From Bombella saccharophila (GTDB lineage Bacteria; Pseudomonadota; Alphaproteobacteria; Acetobacterales; Acetobacteraceae), in assembly GCF_026385475.1 (NCBI RefSeq), contig NZ_JANIDW010000002.1:186001-250000 (forward strand): a stretch of 64,000 nt of DNA. The letters run 5' to 3'. This document shows positions 8,964-17,900 of this stretch, one piece after another. The first letter of the stretch is position 1. Every line of letters begins with the position of its first letter. The notes under the pieces are model-generated. The model ran no database searches, was not told where the DNA came from, and worked only from the letters and a program-made list of their open reading frames with translations. A program made the translations under genes and the position numbers.

Positions 8964-9354
8964 TCTCAGCGGGCGTAAGACGTTAGAGGAAGCCTCCCCT
9001 GTGGCTTTTGCAGATTGGAAGGACGCTCCCCACGGTACAGCTATCTCTCTGCCTCAGGATGTCGAGGTGGAGGATTTACGCTCTCATCTCAACGAGCTGA
9101 CCTTGATTGTGTTGGAGTTCCCCATCTTCCGGGATGGGCGGGCTTTTACGCAAGCGCGCTCTCTGCGGGAATATGAGGGGTATAAAGGGGAGATCCGGGC
9201 CTCTGGTCATCTTTTGCCAGACCAAGCGATTCACCTTAAACGCTGTGGGTTTGATAGTGTGGCCTTACCAGAGGAAGCCAATACGCAGGACTGGGACGAG
9301 CAGTTGAGCCGTTATCAGTTTTATTATCAGAATACCGCTGTTAGCCTGGTATAA
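8950..9354 (+). CDS. DUF934 protein of the sulfite-reduction cassette
   Basis: The 134-residue protein contains the DUF934 core: LTLIVLEFPIFRDGRAFTQA, then SLREYEGYKGEIRASGHLLPDQ, and a C-terminal SRYQFYYQN. Proteins of this family are encoded beside CysI-type reductases in many Proteobacteria and are linked to sulfite reduction by context only. The start overlaps the cysI-like gene by 14 bp, with AAGGAGG upstream, so translation is probably coupled. It is the last gene of the cassette. Confidence 0.85.
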   Translation: MKLFNLSGRKTLEEASPVAFADWKDAPHGTAISLPQDVEVEDLRSHLNELTLIVLEFPIFRDGRAFTQARSLREYEGYKGEIRASGHLLPDQAIHLKRCGFDSVALPEEANTQDWDEQLSRYQFYYQNTAVSLV

Positions 9355-9373
9355 GGGGGCATATTGCCCCCCC
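9355..9373. terminator. GC hairpin between convergent genes
   Basis: GGGGGC-ATATT-GCCCCC directly follows the DUF934 stop codon and faces the convergent permease stop. There is no U-tract, so termination strength is uncertain. Confidence 0.45.
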
Positions 9374-10725
9374 TAAGATTTATTGGTTGGGGTGCGCGTT
9401 CCGCCGATGAAGCTTGCACATATTAGCACGAGAATGACCGCTAAAGAGAGCAAGGCATCCTCCCGTGCAGCGGGTAGAATGAGAAGAATGGCCCCCAAAA
9501 TGGGGATGAGCAGGATTAATCCACGCGCCACGGGCATGGCGGTGGCTGTTTGTGATTGTCGGCCCCACAGCCAATAAGCAATGGCGATGATGAAATAGAT
9601 AAAGAGGATTAACCCACCTGATGAGCCAAGCAGGACGGGGTAGAGTGTTTCTGGCGAGCTAATGGCCGAGGCAATGACGAGCAACTCCAACAAAGTTGTA
9701 AGCCGTAATGACCAAAGCGGTACATGGCGAGCGGTCTCAAGGGTTAGCTTTTGTGGGGCTAAGCGTAGGCTTGCGAGCTCTTTTAATGTACGCGAGACAA
9801 CATAAACCGCCGAATTTAAGCAGGAGAGAACCGCCACAAGTGTTACCGCAATTGCCGCATAGCGTGCCAAGGGGACCTTGAGATATTCCAACACGCTGAG
9901 GAAGGGTGATTGCCCGACATGCACGTCACTCCACGGCAGAAGGGCGATAATGACCAAAACCGACCCAGCGTAGAAGAACAGCACCTGCAAAGGCAGTCGC
10001 CGCATAGTCCGTGCAATAGCGCGTAGGGGGCGATCACTATCGGTTGCGGCAATGATGGCAATTTCGCAGCCGGTGAAGGTCTGTATGATCATGGGCACAG
10101 CCCCGATGACAGCCCATCCCCCTTTAGGGAAGACCCCACCATGAGCAGTAATGTTCTGGAAGGCTATTGCAAAGGGATGGCCCGAAAGGGCTAGCCACCC
10201 TAAGCCAAGGGCAATAAACCCACCTAGAAAGAGTAGCTTAAAAATGGAGAGGCCTGTCTCTGCTTGTCCATAATGGCGGAGTGAAAGACGGTTAATAGAC
10301 CAAGCGATGGCTACAAGGACGAGCGCACCCCATAAAGGGGCAATATGAGCCAGCCGCCCGATAATCATACCTCCGGCCACAGCTTGTGCCCCAGCGGTCA
10401 CAGCCCAGAGGAAGGCATAGCTCCAACCTGTAATAAAGGCGGTGCGTGGGCCGATATGGGTGGCAATATGGGTAATAAAGGACCCTTGCCCGCGTGCGGT
10501 AATGGCCAAGCCGCCCAAAAGACGCATCACCAGCCAGACCACTAACCCTGCCGCAAGGTAGGAGAGCAGCACTGCGGGTCCTGCCGCAGCGATGGTGGCA
10601 GAGGTGCCGACAAATAGCCCCGCCCCGATGATCCCACCAATAGAGATCATCGCGACATGGATGCCTTTAAAGCGGTTGGTACTTGGAGGATGTGTCGTAG
10701 AGGACGCCGCGGGGGACTGGGCCAT
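9373..10725 (-). CDS. APC-superfamily amino-acid permease
   Basis: The 450-residue integral membrane protein has about 12 hydrophobic segments. The first helix carries the APC substrate/sodium-site motif ISIGGIIGAGLFVGTS, followed by AAGPAVLLSYLAAGLVVWLVMRLLG, characteristic of the AAT (GABA/aromatic/histidine permease-like) branch. It imports an amino acid with protons; the specificity cannot be told. It lies 6 bp downstream of the TauD-like dioxygenase on the same strand, so it may instead import an amino-sulfonate-like or sulfur-containing compound. That link is inference. Confidence 0.85.
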   Translation of the reverse strand: MAQSPAASSTTHPPSTNRFKGIHVAMISIGGIIGAGLFVGTSATIAAAGPAVLLSYLAAGLVVWLVMRLLGGLAITARGQGSFITHIATHIGPRTAFITGWSYAFLWAVTAGAQAVAGGMIIGRLAHIAPLWGALVLVAIAWSINRLSLRHYGQAETGLSIFKLLFLGGFIALGLGWLALSGHPFAIAFQNITAHGGVFPKGGWAVIGAVPMIIQTFTGCEIAIIAATDSDRPLRAIARTMRRLPLQVLFFYAGSVLVIIALLPWSDVHVGQSPFLSVLEYLKVPLARYAAIAVTLVAVLSCLNSAVYVVSRTLKELASLRLAPQKLTLETARHVPLWSLRLTTLLELLVIASAISSPETLYPVLLGSSGGLILFIYFIIAIAYWLWGRQSQTATAMPVARGLILLIPILGAILLILPAAREDALLSLAVILVLICASFIGGTRTPTNKS

Positions 10726-10731
10726 CGGGCT

Positions 10732-11640
10732 TTAACCTTCCTGATGTCCGGGGCCAAAGGGACGATCCCCGATGATGGTAACGCGGTTCATAATACGCCG
10801 GGCAGGAAGGTAGTCATTAACAGCATAATGCTGCGTGACACGATTATCCCAAAAAGCGACATCCCCTTCTTCCCACCGCCAGCGGATGGAAAACTCGGGC
10901 TTTGTGGCATGGCGGGTGAGATAAGCCAAGAGGGAGGCGCTTTCCTCTGGGTCAATGTCGTTGATCTCAGATGTAAAGCCCTCATTGACGAAAAGGGCTT
11001 TTTGCCCCGTCTCTGGGTGGACGCGGACAACAGGATGGGTCACTGGGGGATAAGCATCGCGTGTTTCGGCCCATTTTTTCCGTTCCGCTTCTGTCCGTCC
11101 ATAACGGGAGACAGGGAAAGAGCGGAGGAAGTCATGCTGGGCGGTGAGGGGGTCGATCCTCTGTTTTAATCCTTCAGAAAGCGCATCATAAGCGGCAGTG
11201 CCACTGGCCCAAAGCGTATCGCCACCGCCTGTCTCTGGTAAGAGACGGCTTGTGAGGACAGCCCCTAAAGGTGGGTTTTGCTGGAAGGTGACATCTGTAT
11301 GCCAAAGGGCATTATCGCGCAGGTCGTTTTTGGCGGTATCAAGCACAATGGCTTCTGGCACATCGGGTACAGTCGGGAAGATGGGATGGAGATGAAGTTC
11401 GCCAAAATTACGGGCAAAGTCCCGTTGTTGGGTTGGGCTAATGGTTTGTTTACGGAAGAACAGCACTTGATAGCGTAAAAGTAGCTGATGGAGGGTGTCT
11501 CTTTGCTCTGCGGAGAGAGGGTGGGAGAGGTTAACCCCTTCAATAATCGCTCCGATAGCGGGGCTGAGGGGAGTCGCTTTAATATCCGCATTAGCGGGTG
11601 AGGGAAAAGATGGGGCAAAAGCTGTAGCGGTGGCAACCAT
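10732..11640 (-). CDS. TauD/TfdA-family Fe(II)/2-oxoglutarate dioxygenase
   Basis: The 302-residue enzyme shows the facial triad: His and Asp in LWHTDVTF and the distal His in [10 protein letters not shown], with the 2-oxoglutarate-binding Arg in [10 protein letters not shown]. TauD-type enzymes release sulfite from taurine or other sulfonates or alkyl sulfates. Since sulfite reductase and cysteine synthase are encoded nearby, a sulfur-scavenging role is likely, although no sulfonate ABC transporter (tauABC/ssu) is present and other TfdA substrates are possible. ATG 11640 is preferred over GTG 11649 because AGGAG lies 8 bases before it. Confidence 0.82.
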   Translation of the reverse strand: MVATATAFAPSFPSPANADIKATPLSPAIGAIIEGVNLSHPLSAEQRDTLHQLLLRYQVLFFRKQTISPTQQRDFARNFGELHLHPIFPTVPDVPEAIVLDTAKNDLRDNALWHTDVTFQQNPPLGAVLTSRLLPETGGGDTLWASGTAAYDALSEGLKQRIDPLTAQHDFLRSFPVSRYGRTEAERKKWAETRDAYPPVTHPVVRVHPETGQKALFVNEGFTSEINDIDPEESASLLAYLTRHATKPEFSIRWRWEEGDVAFWDNRVTQHYAVNDYLPARRIMNRVTIIGDRPFGPGHQEG

Positions 11641-12111
11641 GATGGGCACTCCTAAAAGCGATCATATATCGTTATTAAGTAAAACAACGATTCATATGTA
11701 CATAATGATATAAATAATCATTTTGAAAAGTGAAAATTAGCAAAAAGCGATTATTTTTTATAGCTTATTGTTTTATAAGGATTAATTAAGGGTAAGACGC
11801 GAGGGATTTTGTCCGATTCGGAGGGAGGGAGTCATTTAAAAACTTTTTAAATAACTATTATTAGTCGTGTTAATTGCCTTTTGAGGGTAGCCATAGCTAA
11901 TTGCTCTAATCGGTTTGCTCTATAGGCATGGAAGATATGCAGCTTAGGGCGAAGGTGCCCATTAAGGGCTGAAAATGGCGGTTCATGGCTTTGCGCACCC
12001 TCTAAAACCAGTGCGATGAGCCAATATGCGGGTGTTATTTTTATGTAAGTTCAGATGGTTTTATGCAAAGACGGTTATGTGACACAGACCCTTTATCTGA
12101 GGAGATAACAG
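11641..12111. promoter_or_regulatory. 471-bp divergent intergenic region between tauD-like and SDR genes
   Basis: The left half is AT-rich and must hold the minus-strand promoter for the dioxygenase-permease pair. It includes an inverted repeat at 11703-11723 (AATGAT-n6-AATCATT) that resembles a Fur-type or other dyad operator. The right part is more GC-balanced with no convincing ORF, tRNA or known riboswitch fold. The RBS GAGGAGA precedes ATG 12112. Confidence 0.4.
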
Positions 12112-12882
12112 ATGGGACGGATTTCTGGAAAGATCGCATTAGTCACCGGTGGTGGTAGCGGTATTGGTAAAGGCATCGCCGTACTTTTGGCTAAAGAAGG
12201 GGCGAAGGTTATTGTCGCGGACCTCAACCCAAAAGGTGGTGAAGAGGTCGTAGAGGAGATTCGTAAAGCTGGTGGCAAAGCATGCTTCTTACCGCTGAAT
12301 GTGGCGAAAGAAGATGAGTGGAAAAAGACGATGGCCGCCATCAAAGAGCATGATGGCCGTCTGGATATTGTCGTCAATAACGCTGGTATCGCTTTTGATG
12401 GTACGATTGAGAGCACCTCTTTGGAGGAATGGCGGCGTGTGCAGTCCATCAATCTGGATGGTGTCTTTCTCGGTGTGAAATATGCCGTTGCTGCGATGCG
12501 TGAGCTTAATGGTGGGGATGGCGGGTCCATCGTCAATATGTGTTCCAGCTCGGCTCTGGTAGGGATTCCCAACCTCGCTGCTTATGGTTCCTCCAAGGGT
12601 GGGGTGAAGATGCTGACCAAGTCCGCTGCGCTGCATTGTGCGCGTAAGGGCTATAAGATCCGCGTCAATAACGTCTGCCCTGGTTATATTCAAACACCGC
12701 TGGTGGATGAGCTAACACATACGGACAAAGCTGCTTATCAGCATCTTGTGGATATTCACCCTGTTGGTCATCTGGGGACGCCAGAAGATGTGGCCTATGG
12801 TGTGTTGTATCTGGCCTCTGATGAATCCAAATTCGTCACCGCTACCGAGCTGGTGATTGATGGTGGTTACACCTCAGAGTGA
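12112..12882 (+). CDS. Short-chain dehydrogenase/reductase (classical SDR)
   Basis: The 256-residue protein shows TGGGSGIGKG (cofactor loop, residues 14-23), NNAG in IVVNNAGIAF, catalytic Ser in SSSALVG, and Y-x3-K in YGSSKGG, ending with the typical ELVIDGGYTSE. DLNP after the second strand has an acidic residue that suggests NAD(H) preference. Relatives include alcohol, gluconate and 3-oxoacyl-ACP reductases; the substrate is not readable. It stands alone between two intergenic regions and ends in a strong terminator. It could supply a ketoreductase missing from the polyene locus, but nothing in the context supports this. Confidence 0.85.
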   Translation: MGRISGKIALVTGGGSGIGKGIAVLLAKEGAKVIVADLNPKGGEEVVEEIRKAGGKACFLPLNVAKEDEWKKTMAAIKEHDGRLDIVVNNAGIAFDGTIESTSLEEWRRVQSINLDGVFLGVKYAVAAMRELNGGDGGSIVNMCSSSALVGIPNLAAYGSSKGGVKMLTKSAALHCARKGYKIRVNNVCPGYIQTPLVDELTHTDKAAYQHLVDIHPVGHLGTPEDVAYGVLYLASDESKFVTATELVIDGGYTSE

Positions 12883-12912
12883 GGTAAAGCGCGCTTAGGG
12901 TGCGTTACTAAA

Positions 12913-12948
12913 AAAGGCCTGCTCCCTTGGGGGCAGGCCTTTCCTTTT
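12913..12948. terminator. Bidirectional rho-independent terminator
   Basis: A 10-bp stem, AAAGGCCTGC / GCAGGCCTTT, is flanked by an A-run on the left and a T-rich run (TTTCCTTTT) on the right. It serves the SDR gene on the plus strand and cysK on the minus strand. Confidence 0.85.
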
Positions 12949-12977
12949 AGGTAGGTTACCTCTTTTACAGGCTCGTC

Positions 12978-13976
12978 TTACAAGCCAGAGAAGAGAGCGG
13001 TTGAGAGGTAGCGTTCGGCAAAATCAGGAATGACGGCAACAATGGTTTTGCCTGCCCATTCATCTTGTTTTGCAAGCTCCATCGCCGCAAAGAGGGACGC
13101 CCCGGAGGAAATACCAATAGGTAGCCCTTCTACCTTGGCGCAGAGGCGCGCTGTGGTAAGAGCGTCATGCTCAGCAACAGGGATGACTTTATCAATAGCG
13201 CGGATGTCTAACGTCTCAGGCTTAAAGCCCGGGCCAAGGCCCTGAATCCCGTGTGGGCCGGGGTCATCCCCATTGAGAATAGCACTCTCTGATGGCTCTA
13301 ACCCAAAGACTTTCAGTCCTTCTTTGCGTGGTTTAAGCGCATGGGCAATGCCGGAGGCCGTCCCACCTGTACCTAACCCAGCCACAATAGCATCCACCTG
13401 CCCTGCTGTATCAGTCCAAATTTCCTCAGCGGTGGTGTTCTCATGCACGCGTGGATTCGCAGGGTTTGTAAACTGGCTTGGCATCCATGCGTCTTTAGTC
13501 TGTTTGAGGATCTCTTCAGCTTTGTTGATGGCCCCTTTCATCCCTTGTTGAGCGGGGGTTAGTTCCAACGTGACACCGAGGAGCGCCATCATTTTACGCC
13601 GCTCTAGCGAGGCACTTTCGGGCATCGTGACGATGAGCTTATAGCCCATAGAGGCCGCAGCGAAGGCTAGGCCAATCCCTGTATTGCCAGAGGTCGGCTC
13701 TACAAGGACGGATTTGCCCGGTGTGATGAGGCCCTTCTCTTGTGCATCACGCAGCATCGCCACGCCGATACGATCTTTGACGGAGGAGAGAGGGTTAAAG
13801 AATTCCAATTTTAGGAGCAGATGAGCTTTAAGATGCTCTTTTTTGGTCAGATTCGGGATGGCTACCAGCGGTGTGCCGCCCACAACTTCTAAAAAAGAAG
13901 GATAAACATGCCCACGCGGTTGCGCAAAAGCAGTTTTTGAAAGGGGAAATGGAACGTGTGAGGATGATCCTGACAT
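12978..13976 (-). CDS. cysK: Cysteine synthase (O-acetylserine sulfhydrylase)
   Basis: The 332-residue fold-type II PLP enzyme has the Schiff-base Lys in PLSSVKDRIG, the phosphate-cofactor loop in PTSGNTGIGLA and later GLGTGGTASGIA. It joins sulfide with O-acetyl-L-serine to give cysteine, completing the pathway begun by the sulfite reductase cassette. A cystathionine beta-synthase-like activity cannot be excluded, but length and motifs fit CysK. It has a short N-terminal extension of about 20 residues. It is divergent from an Rrf2-family regulator. Confidence 0.92.
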   Translation of the reverse strand: MSGSSSHVPFPLSKTAFAQPRGHVYPSFLEVVGGTPLVAIPNLTKKEHLKAHLLLKLEFFNPLSSVKDRIGVAMLRDAQEKGLITPGKSVLVEPTSGNTGIGLAFAAASMGYKLIVTMPESASLERRKMMALLGVTLELTPAQQGMKGAINKAEEILKQTKDAWMPSQFTNPANPRVHENTTAEEIWTDTAGQVDAIVAGLGTGGTASGIAHALKPRKEGLKVFGLEPSESAILNGDDPGPHGIQGLGPGFKPETLDIRAIDKVIPVAEHDALTTARLCAKVEGLPIGISSGASLFAAMELAKQDEWAGKTIVAVIPDFAERYLSTALFSGL

Positions 13977-14098
13977 TTAAGTGGTACTCCCTGTCATGGT
14001 ATAAAGGACCTCGTCCATAGGACTTGTGTGGTACTTACTGCTATAGCTTAAACGATTGTAAGGGGAATACGCAAAGAGATGATGTTAAAATTATAAAT

Positions 14099-14135
14099 CC
14101 CTTTTTTCTACCGTAAAATGAGGTAAAAAGAAGGG
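14099..14135. promoter_or_regulatory. Long imperfect inverted repeat upstream of the Rrf2 regulator
   Basis: Two 14-base arms, CCCTTTTTTCTACC and GGTAAAAAGAAGGG, are separated by 9 bases. All but one position pair (one G-T, one mismatch). The site lies 31 bp upstream of the regulator start and 123 bp upstream of cysK, in the divergent promoter region, so it is a good operator candidate for the adjacent Rrf2 protein. A hairpin role in the leader mRNA is the alternative. Confidence 0.5.
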
Positions 14136-14165
14136 GCATATTTTGATGCTTAAAGGATGTTAGGC

Positions 14166-14633
14166 ATGTATCTTAAAACTGACCGTATTTTAACAGCTCT
14201 ATCTATTATGTTAGATGTCGCCTTCCATGCGGGGCGTTCTGGAGTAGTGAGTGGGGCCGACATTGCCCAGCGGAGCGGCCTTTTACGACGGGGGATAGAG
14301 CCAGTCTTACAAGCCCTTTCGCGGGCTGGGTTGTTAGATAGTGTAAGAGGCCCTAAGGGAGGGTATCGCTTAGGGCGTTCACCTCGTGTCATGAATTTGC
14401 ATGAGATCGCCTGTGCTGTGGGCGCAGGAGGGCGTGAGCCTAATGAGGCGACATCCACCGCGGGAGAGAGAGACAATCCCCTTCAAAATATAGTGATGGA
14501 GCCTTTGTGGCGCGAGCTTAATGATGGGGTAAAAGATAAGCTGAGTAACGTTACATTGGCAGATCTGCTACAACAAGCAGAACGTTGTGGTTTGGAACGA
14601 CCAAGGCAAGTACCTATTTCTTTTACAATCTAA
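14166..14633 (+). CDS. Rrf2-family transcriptional regulator
   Basis: The 155-residue protein has an N-terminal winged helix starting MYLKTDRILTALSIMLDVAFH, recognition region IAQRSGLLRRGIEPVLQALSRAG and wing SVRGPKGGYRLGR, all typical of Rrf2. The three-Cys cluster that binds Fe-S in IscR/NsrR is absent: only two well-separated Cys are visible (EIACAVG and ERCGLE). It therefore resembles Fe-S-free members such as CymR, which controls cysteine genes with CysK. Divergence from cysK supports a cysteine-metabolism role, as inference. ATG 14166 is chosen over 14157 because AAAGG is then 8-10 bases upstream. Confidence 0.82.
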   Translation: MYLKTDRILTALSIMLDVAFHAGRSGVVSGADIAQRSGLLRRGIEPVLQALSRAGLLDSVRGPKGGYRLGRSPRVMNLHEIACAVGAGGREPNEATSTAGERDNPLQNIVMEPLWRELNDGVKDKLSNVTLADLLQQAERCGLERPRQVPISFTI

Positions 14634-14961
14634 ACTTAAACAAAAATTAGGGAATCTAGTAAAGAGTACGTCCCAATTTTTACTAAATTTTAATATTTTT
14701 TATGACCTTTCTTTATAAGATTAATCTATCTTACATAAAATTTTATCTGATCTTATTATTTTTTTTAGGAAAAAATAGTTTTCTTTTCAGCGTTGTTTTA
14801 GTATTCCTTATAAACGGTGAAAAATTTCATCATTAATTAATCTGTATTGATATAATGTTAACTCTTAGTTATCCTGGTTTCCAAGAATTTTCTGTTTTGG
14901 CGATTCGAACTTTCAAAGGGTCCACAGTTTAAGGTGGGATTCCTAGGCGCGGGGAGGGAAT
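14634..14961 (+). promoter_or_regulatory. 328-bp AT-rich leader region before the autotransporter gene
   Basis: This is one of the most AT-rich stretches in the window, with several T-runs and A-runs and no credible ORF. It probably carries the autotransporter promoter, but no single -35/-10 pair stands out. The last 20 bases turn GC-rich and end in a strong RBS (GGGGAGGG) four bases before ATG 14962. Confidence 0.45.
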
Positions 14962-17900
14962 ATGCGCAACAAACTCTTGTTTACAGCGGCTTTGTTCTGC
15001 GTGGAAATGACGCCTTTTGGGCGCGTTTATACGTCTGCCCGCGCCGCTGATGCTTATGATGCTGCGGTAACTGGCTTGGACGACTCCGGCATTACGGGTG
15101 TCTATAATGCTAATGGTGACCTTGCGGGGGGGGCGGATCACCCTACCGATGCAGTCGCGTCGCAAATTTTAGAGCGTGAGAAGGCGGGTCTTCCCACGGG
15201 GCCTAATGGGGTGCAGTCCAATTTTTTTGGTCGGGGCACGGCATATGCAACCGATCAAAACAACAATAAGCTTCCTATTGTTACCCAATCTGCTGGACTG
15301 ATTGTTGGTCTCGGTTCTAATGACACTGCGACTGATAAGATGAACATTCTTCCGCTTAAGGCTAAGGCTGAGTATGACGGTTATACGTTGGTGCGCGGCA
15401 ATGGTAGCCTGATCCTACAGGATGGGGGGTCTATTAACTCTCAGGGTGTGACGGAAGTCGGTAACCGGACTGTTGATGCGGCTCATATGATTGTGGATCG
15501 CGGTAGTTCCTTGACGCTGAATGGGGATGCATCAGGTCAGACACCTAATGCGGTGATTGGCACGCTGATTGTTGGCAATAATGATCCGACCCCAGATAAT
15601 CTAGGGACGGTTGAGAGCGAAGGTAATAATAACCTTACTGTGCAGAACGGGGGGACAGTCTCTGCCCGGACAGTCTCTATCGCCAATAATGTGGGTAACA
15701 ATGGCGGTGTTATTTACGTTACGGGTGATGGGTCACAGCTTGTTGCTGGTGATGGTGGGATCACCGTTAATGAAGGCAAAGGTATTGTCCTCGTAGATCG
15801 CAGCGGTGTTATTGAGAGTAAGGGTGTTATTTCCTTTGGGGACGTTCACGCTGTTAGCACAACAGGTACAGCGCAGAATAGTAATGGTAATACCTCAGAT
15901 AATGCTTATGACACAGTCCAGGGTAATCTGATTGTCGGGCGGCGTGGTACGCTTATTGCGGGGGATAGCAATGTTGCGGCCAATAATACTGTCGTCGATG
16001 GTAGTAACGGCAATGGGTTGATTGTCCATCAAGCAAAGCTTTTTGATTATGGGCGTGTGGATGGGATTACGCGCAGCTACGGGCAGAATGCTGTAGTGTC
16101 GTCTAGCGCGTTGCATCCTAAAGAGGCACAATTTTCCATCATTGATGGGACATTGGCTAACCGCACAGATAGCGGCTCTGATGGTAAGCAGGCCGACCCA
16201 TTGCATACGAATATGAATATCGGCATCGCTGGTACGGCAACCTTTAGGGCCACAAATGCGGCGGTGAATTCTTCCACGCCATTGGATCCTATTAGTAATA
16301 AGCAGGATGCAACAGGGATTACCGTTGCTGGTAATATCTCTAATTATAAAGATACGTCCGGCAATAGTTATACAGGTAACCTGAATAAAACGGGTTCTGG
16401 TACACTAACCTTGTTGGGGAATAACACCTACACAGGTGTGACGACCGTAGAAGATGGTACGTTGCAGTTGGGGGGGATTGTTGGTTCGGCTACGCCATCA
16501 ACGCCTTATGATCAAAGATTGGCAGCACGGCTTTTGGAGGAGAATACCAATGGGTCTGCACAATCTTACAAAGGGAGTGATGCGTATAATAACGACCTCC
16601 AGACAGCTTATAATCAAGCCGGTAAGATTGATCCCTCAAGTGCTATAACATTAGGCAAAACAGGTACATTAAACCTCGCTTGGGCTACAAATACCTTAGC
16701 TGATACGCCTAATAACCCCAATCATTCGCCTAATAGTGCAGCGCGGGAAAATTATCGTGTCTTTTCAAACGATATTTCCGGTCAGGGGCAATTATTGCGT
16801 GATACTACCGATGGCGTCATCAATGAGTCGGCAGATACATTGGATCAAGCGAATAGCTTTACCCATTTGACAGGCCAGACAAACTTAACCCACGTAGATG
16901 GTAGCCCCGATACAGCACTATTGTTGCGTAAAGGCAACTTGGCTGTAGATTCTTATGCCGGGAAAACAGGGAGTGTTACCATCACTGGCGGTGGGAACAT
17001 TGTTGTTGGTAGTGACCTTGGTGGGCAAAAAGATCATACCAATGATAAAGCTGCCATGTTGGAGGACAATAATAGGCTTGTTGTACAAAATGGTGGTAGC
17101 ATCACCAGTGATGGCGACATGACTATTGGGGACAAGGCCTCTGGTGCTGGTGCTGTGATTGTCTCTGGCAAGGATGTAACGGGTGATTTGCCTGCTGATA
17201 AAATCACGACTGGTGCTACCTCTAGCATTACGCTGAAGAATACAGGGAAGACCGGTAATATCGTTGTTGGTAATGCTGGGACTGGCTTCTTGAATGTAGA
17301 TGAGCGTGCTTCAGTAACGGCTGGTGGTAATTTGACCATCGGTAACGAAGCTGGGGGATATGGTAAGGTTGTAGTTGGGGATGGACGGTACGGTCTGCCA
17401 GATACTGGCGTAACGTCCCATCTGGACCTTACAGGGACTGGGACGTCCGGCAATATCATTGTTGGTCAACAGGGTTATGGTAATCTGAGCATCCAAAAAG
17501 GTGGTGAGGTTACCGCTTATGGTGTGTCTGTTGGTGGGACGCCGGGGAGTTCGCTCAATGTCGGGGCTTATCCGCCTGGCGTAGCAACAGATGCAAATGC
17601 CTTGGATGGTGGCCAGTTGACCATTGGTAAAGGCGGTTTAACCATTGGTAATGATAAACAGGATCAAACTCTTTATGCGGTTGGGGTGACCCATGGTGGT
17701 ACCATCAACAGTGAAGGGCAGGTTCACATTACACGTGATGGCTTCTTGAAGGTCGGCGATGGTGATGCCTCCTTTGAATCAGGTAAGAAGGGGACGTTGA
17801 TCGCAGGTGATTTGGATGGCAACCCTGGCATTCTGAGCACTTCTACGCAGGCGAACGCCTTTACCTTGTTTGGTAATGGTGTCATCCAGAATCGGCAGGG

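Noticed and set aside
11880-12111. Possible riboswitch upstream of the SDR gene
   Set aside because: No conserved riboswitch core or paired helices with a terminator/antiterminator could be traced by eye.
12112-12882. SDR as the missing ketoreductase (ApeQ) of the polyene locus
   Set aside because: It is 8 kb away, separately transcribed with its own terminator, and no motif separates it from generic alcohol or sugar SDRs.
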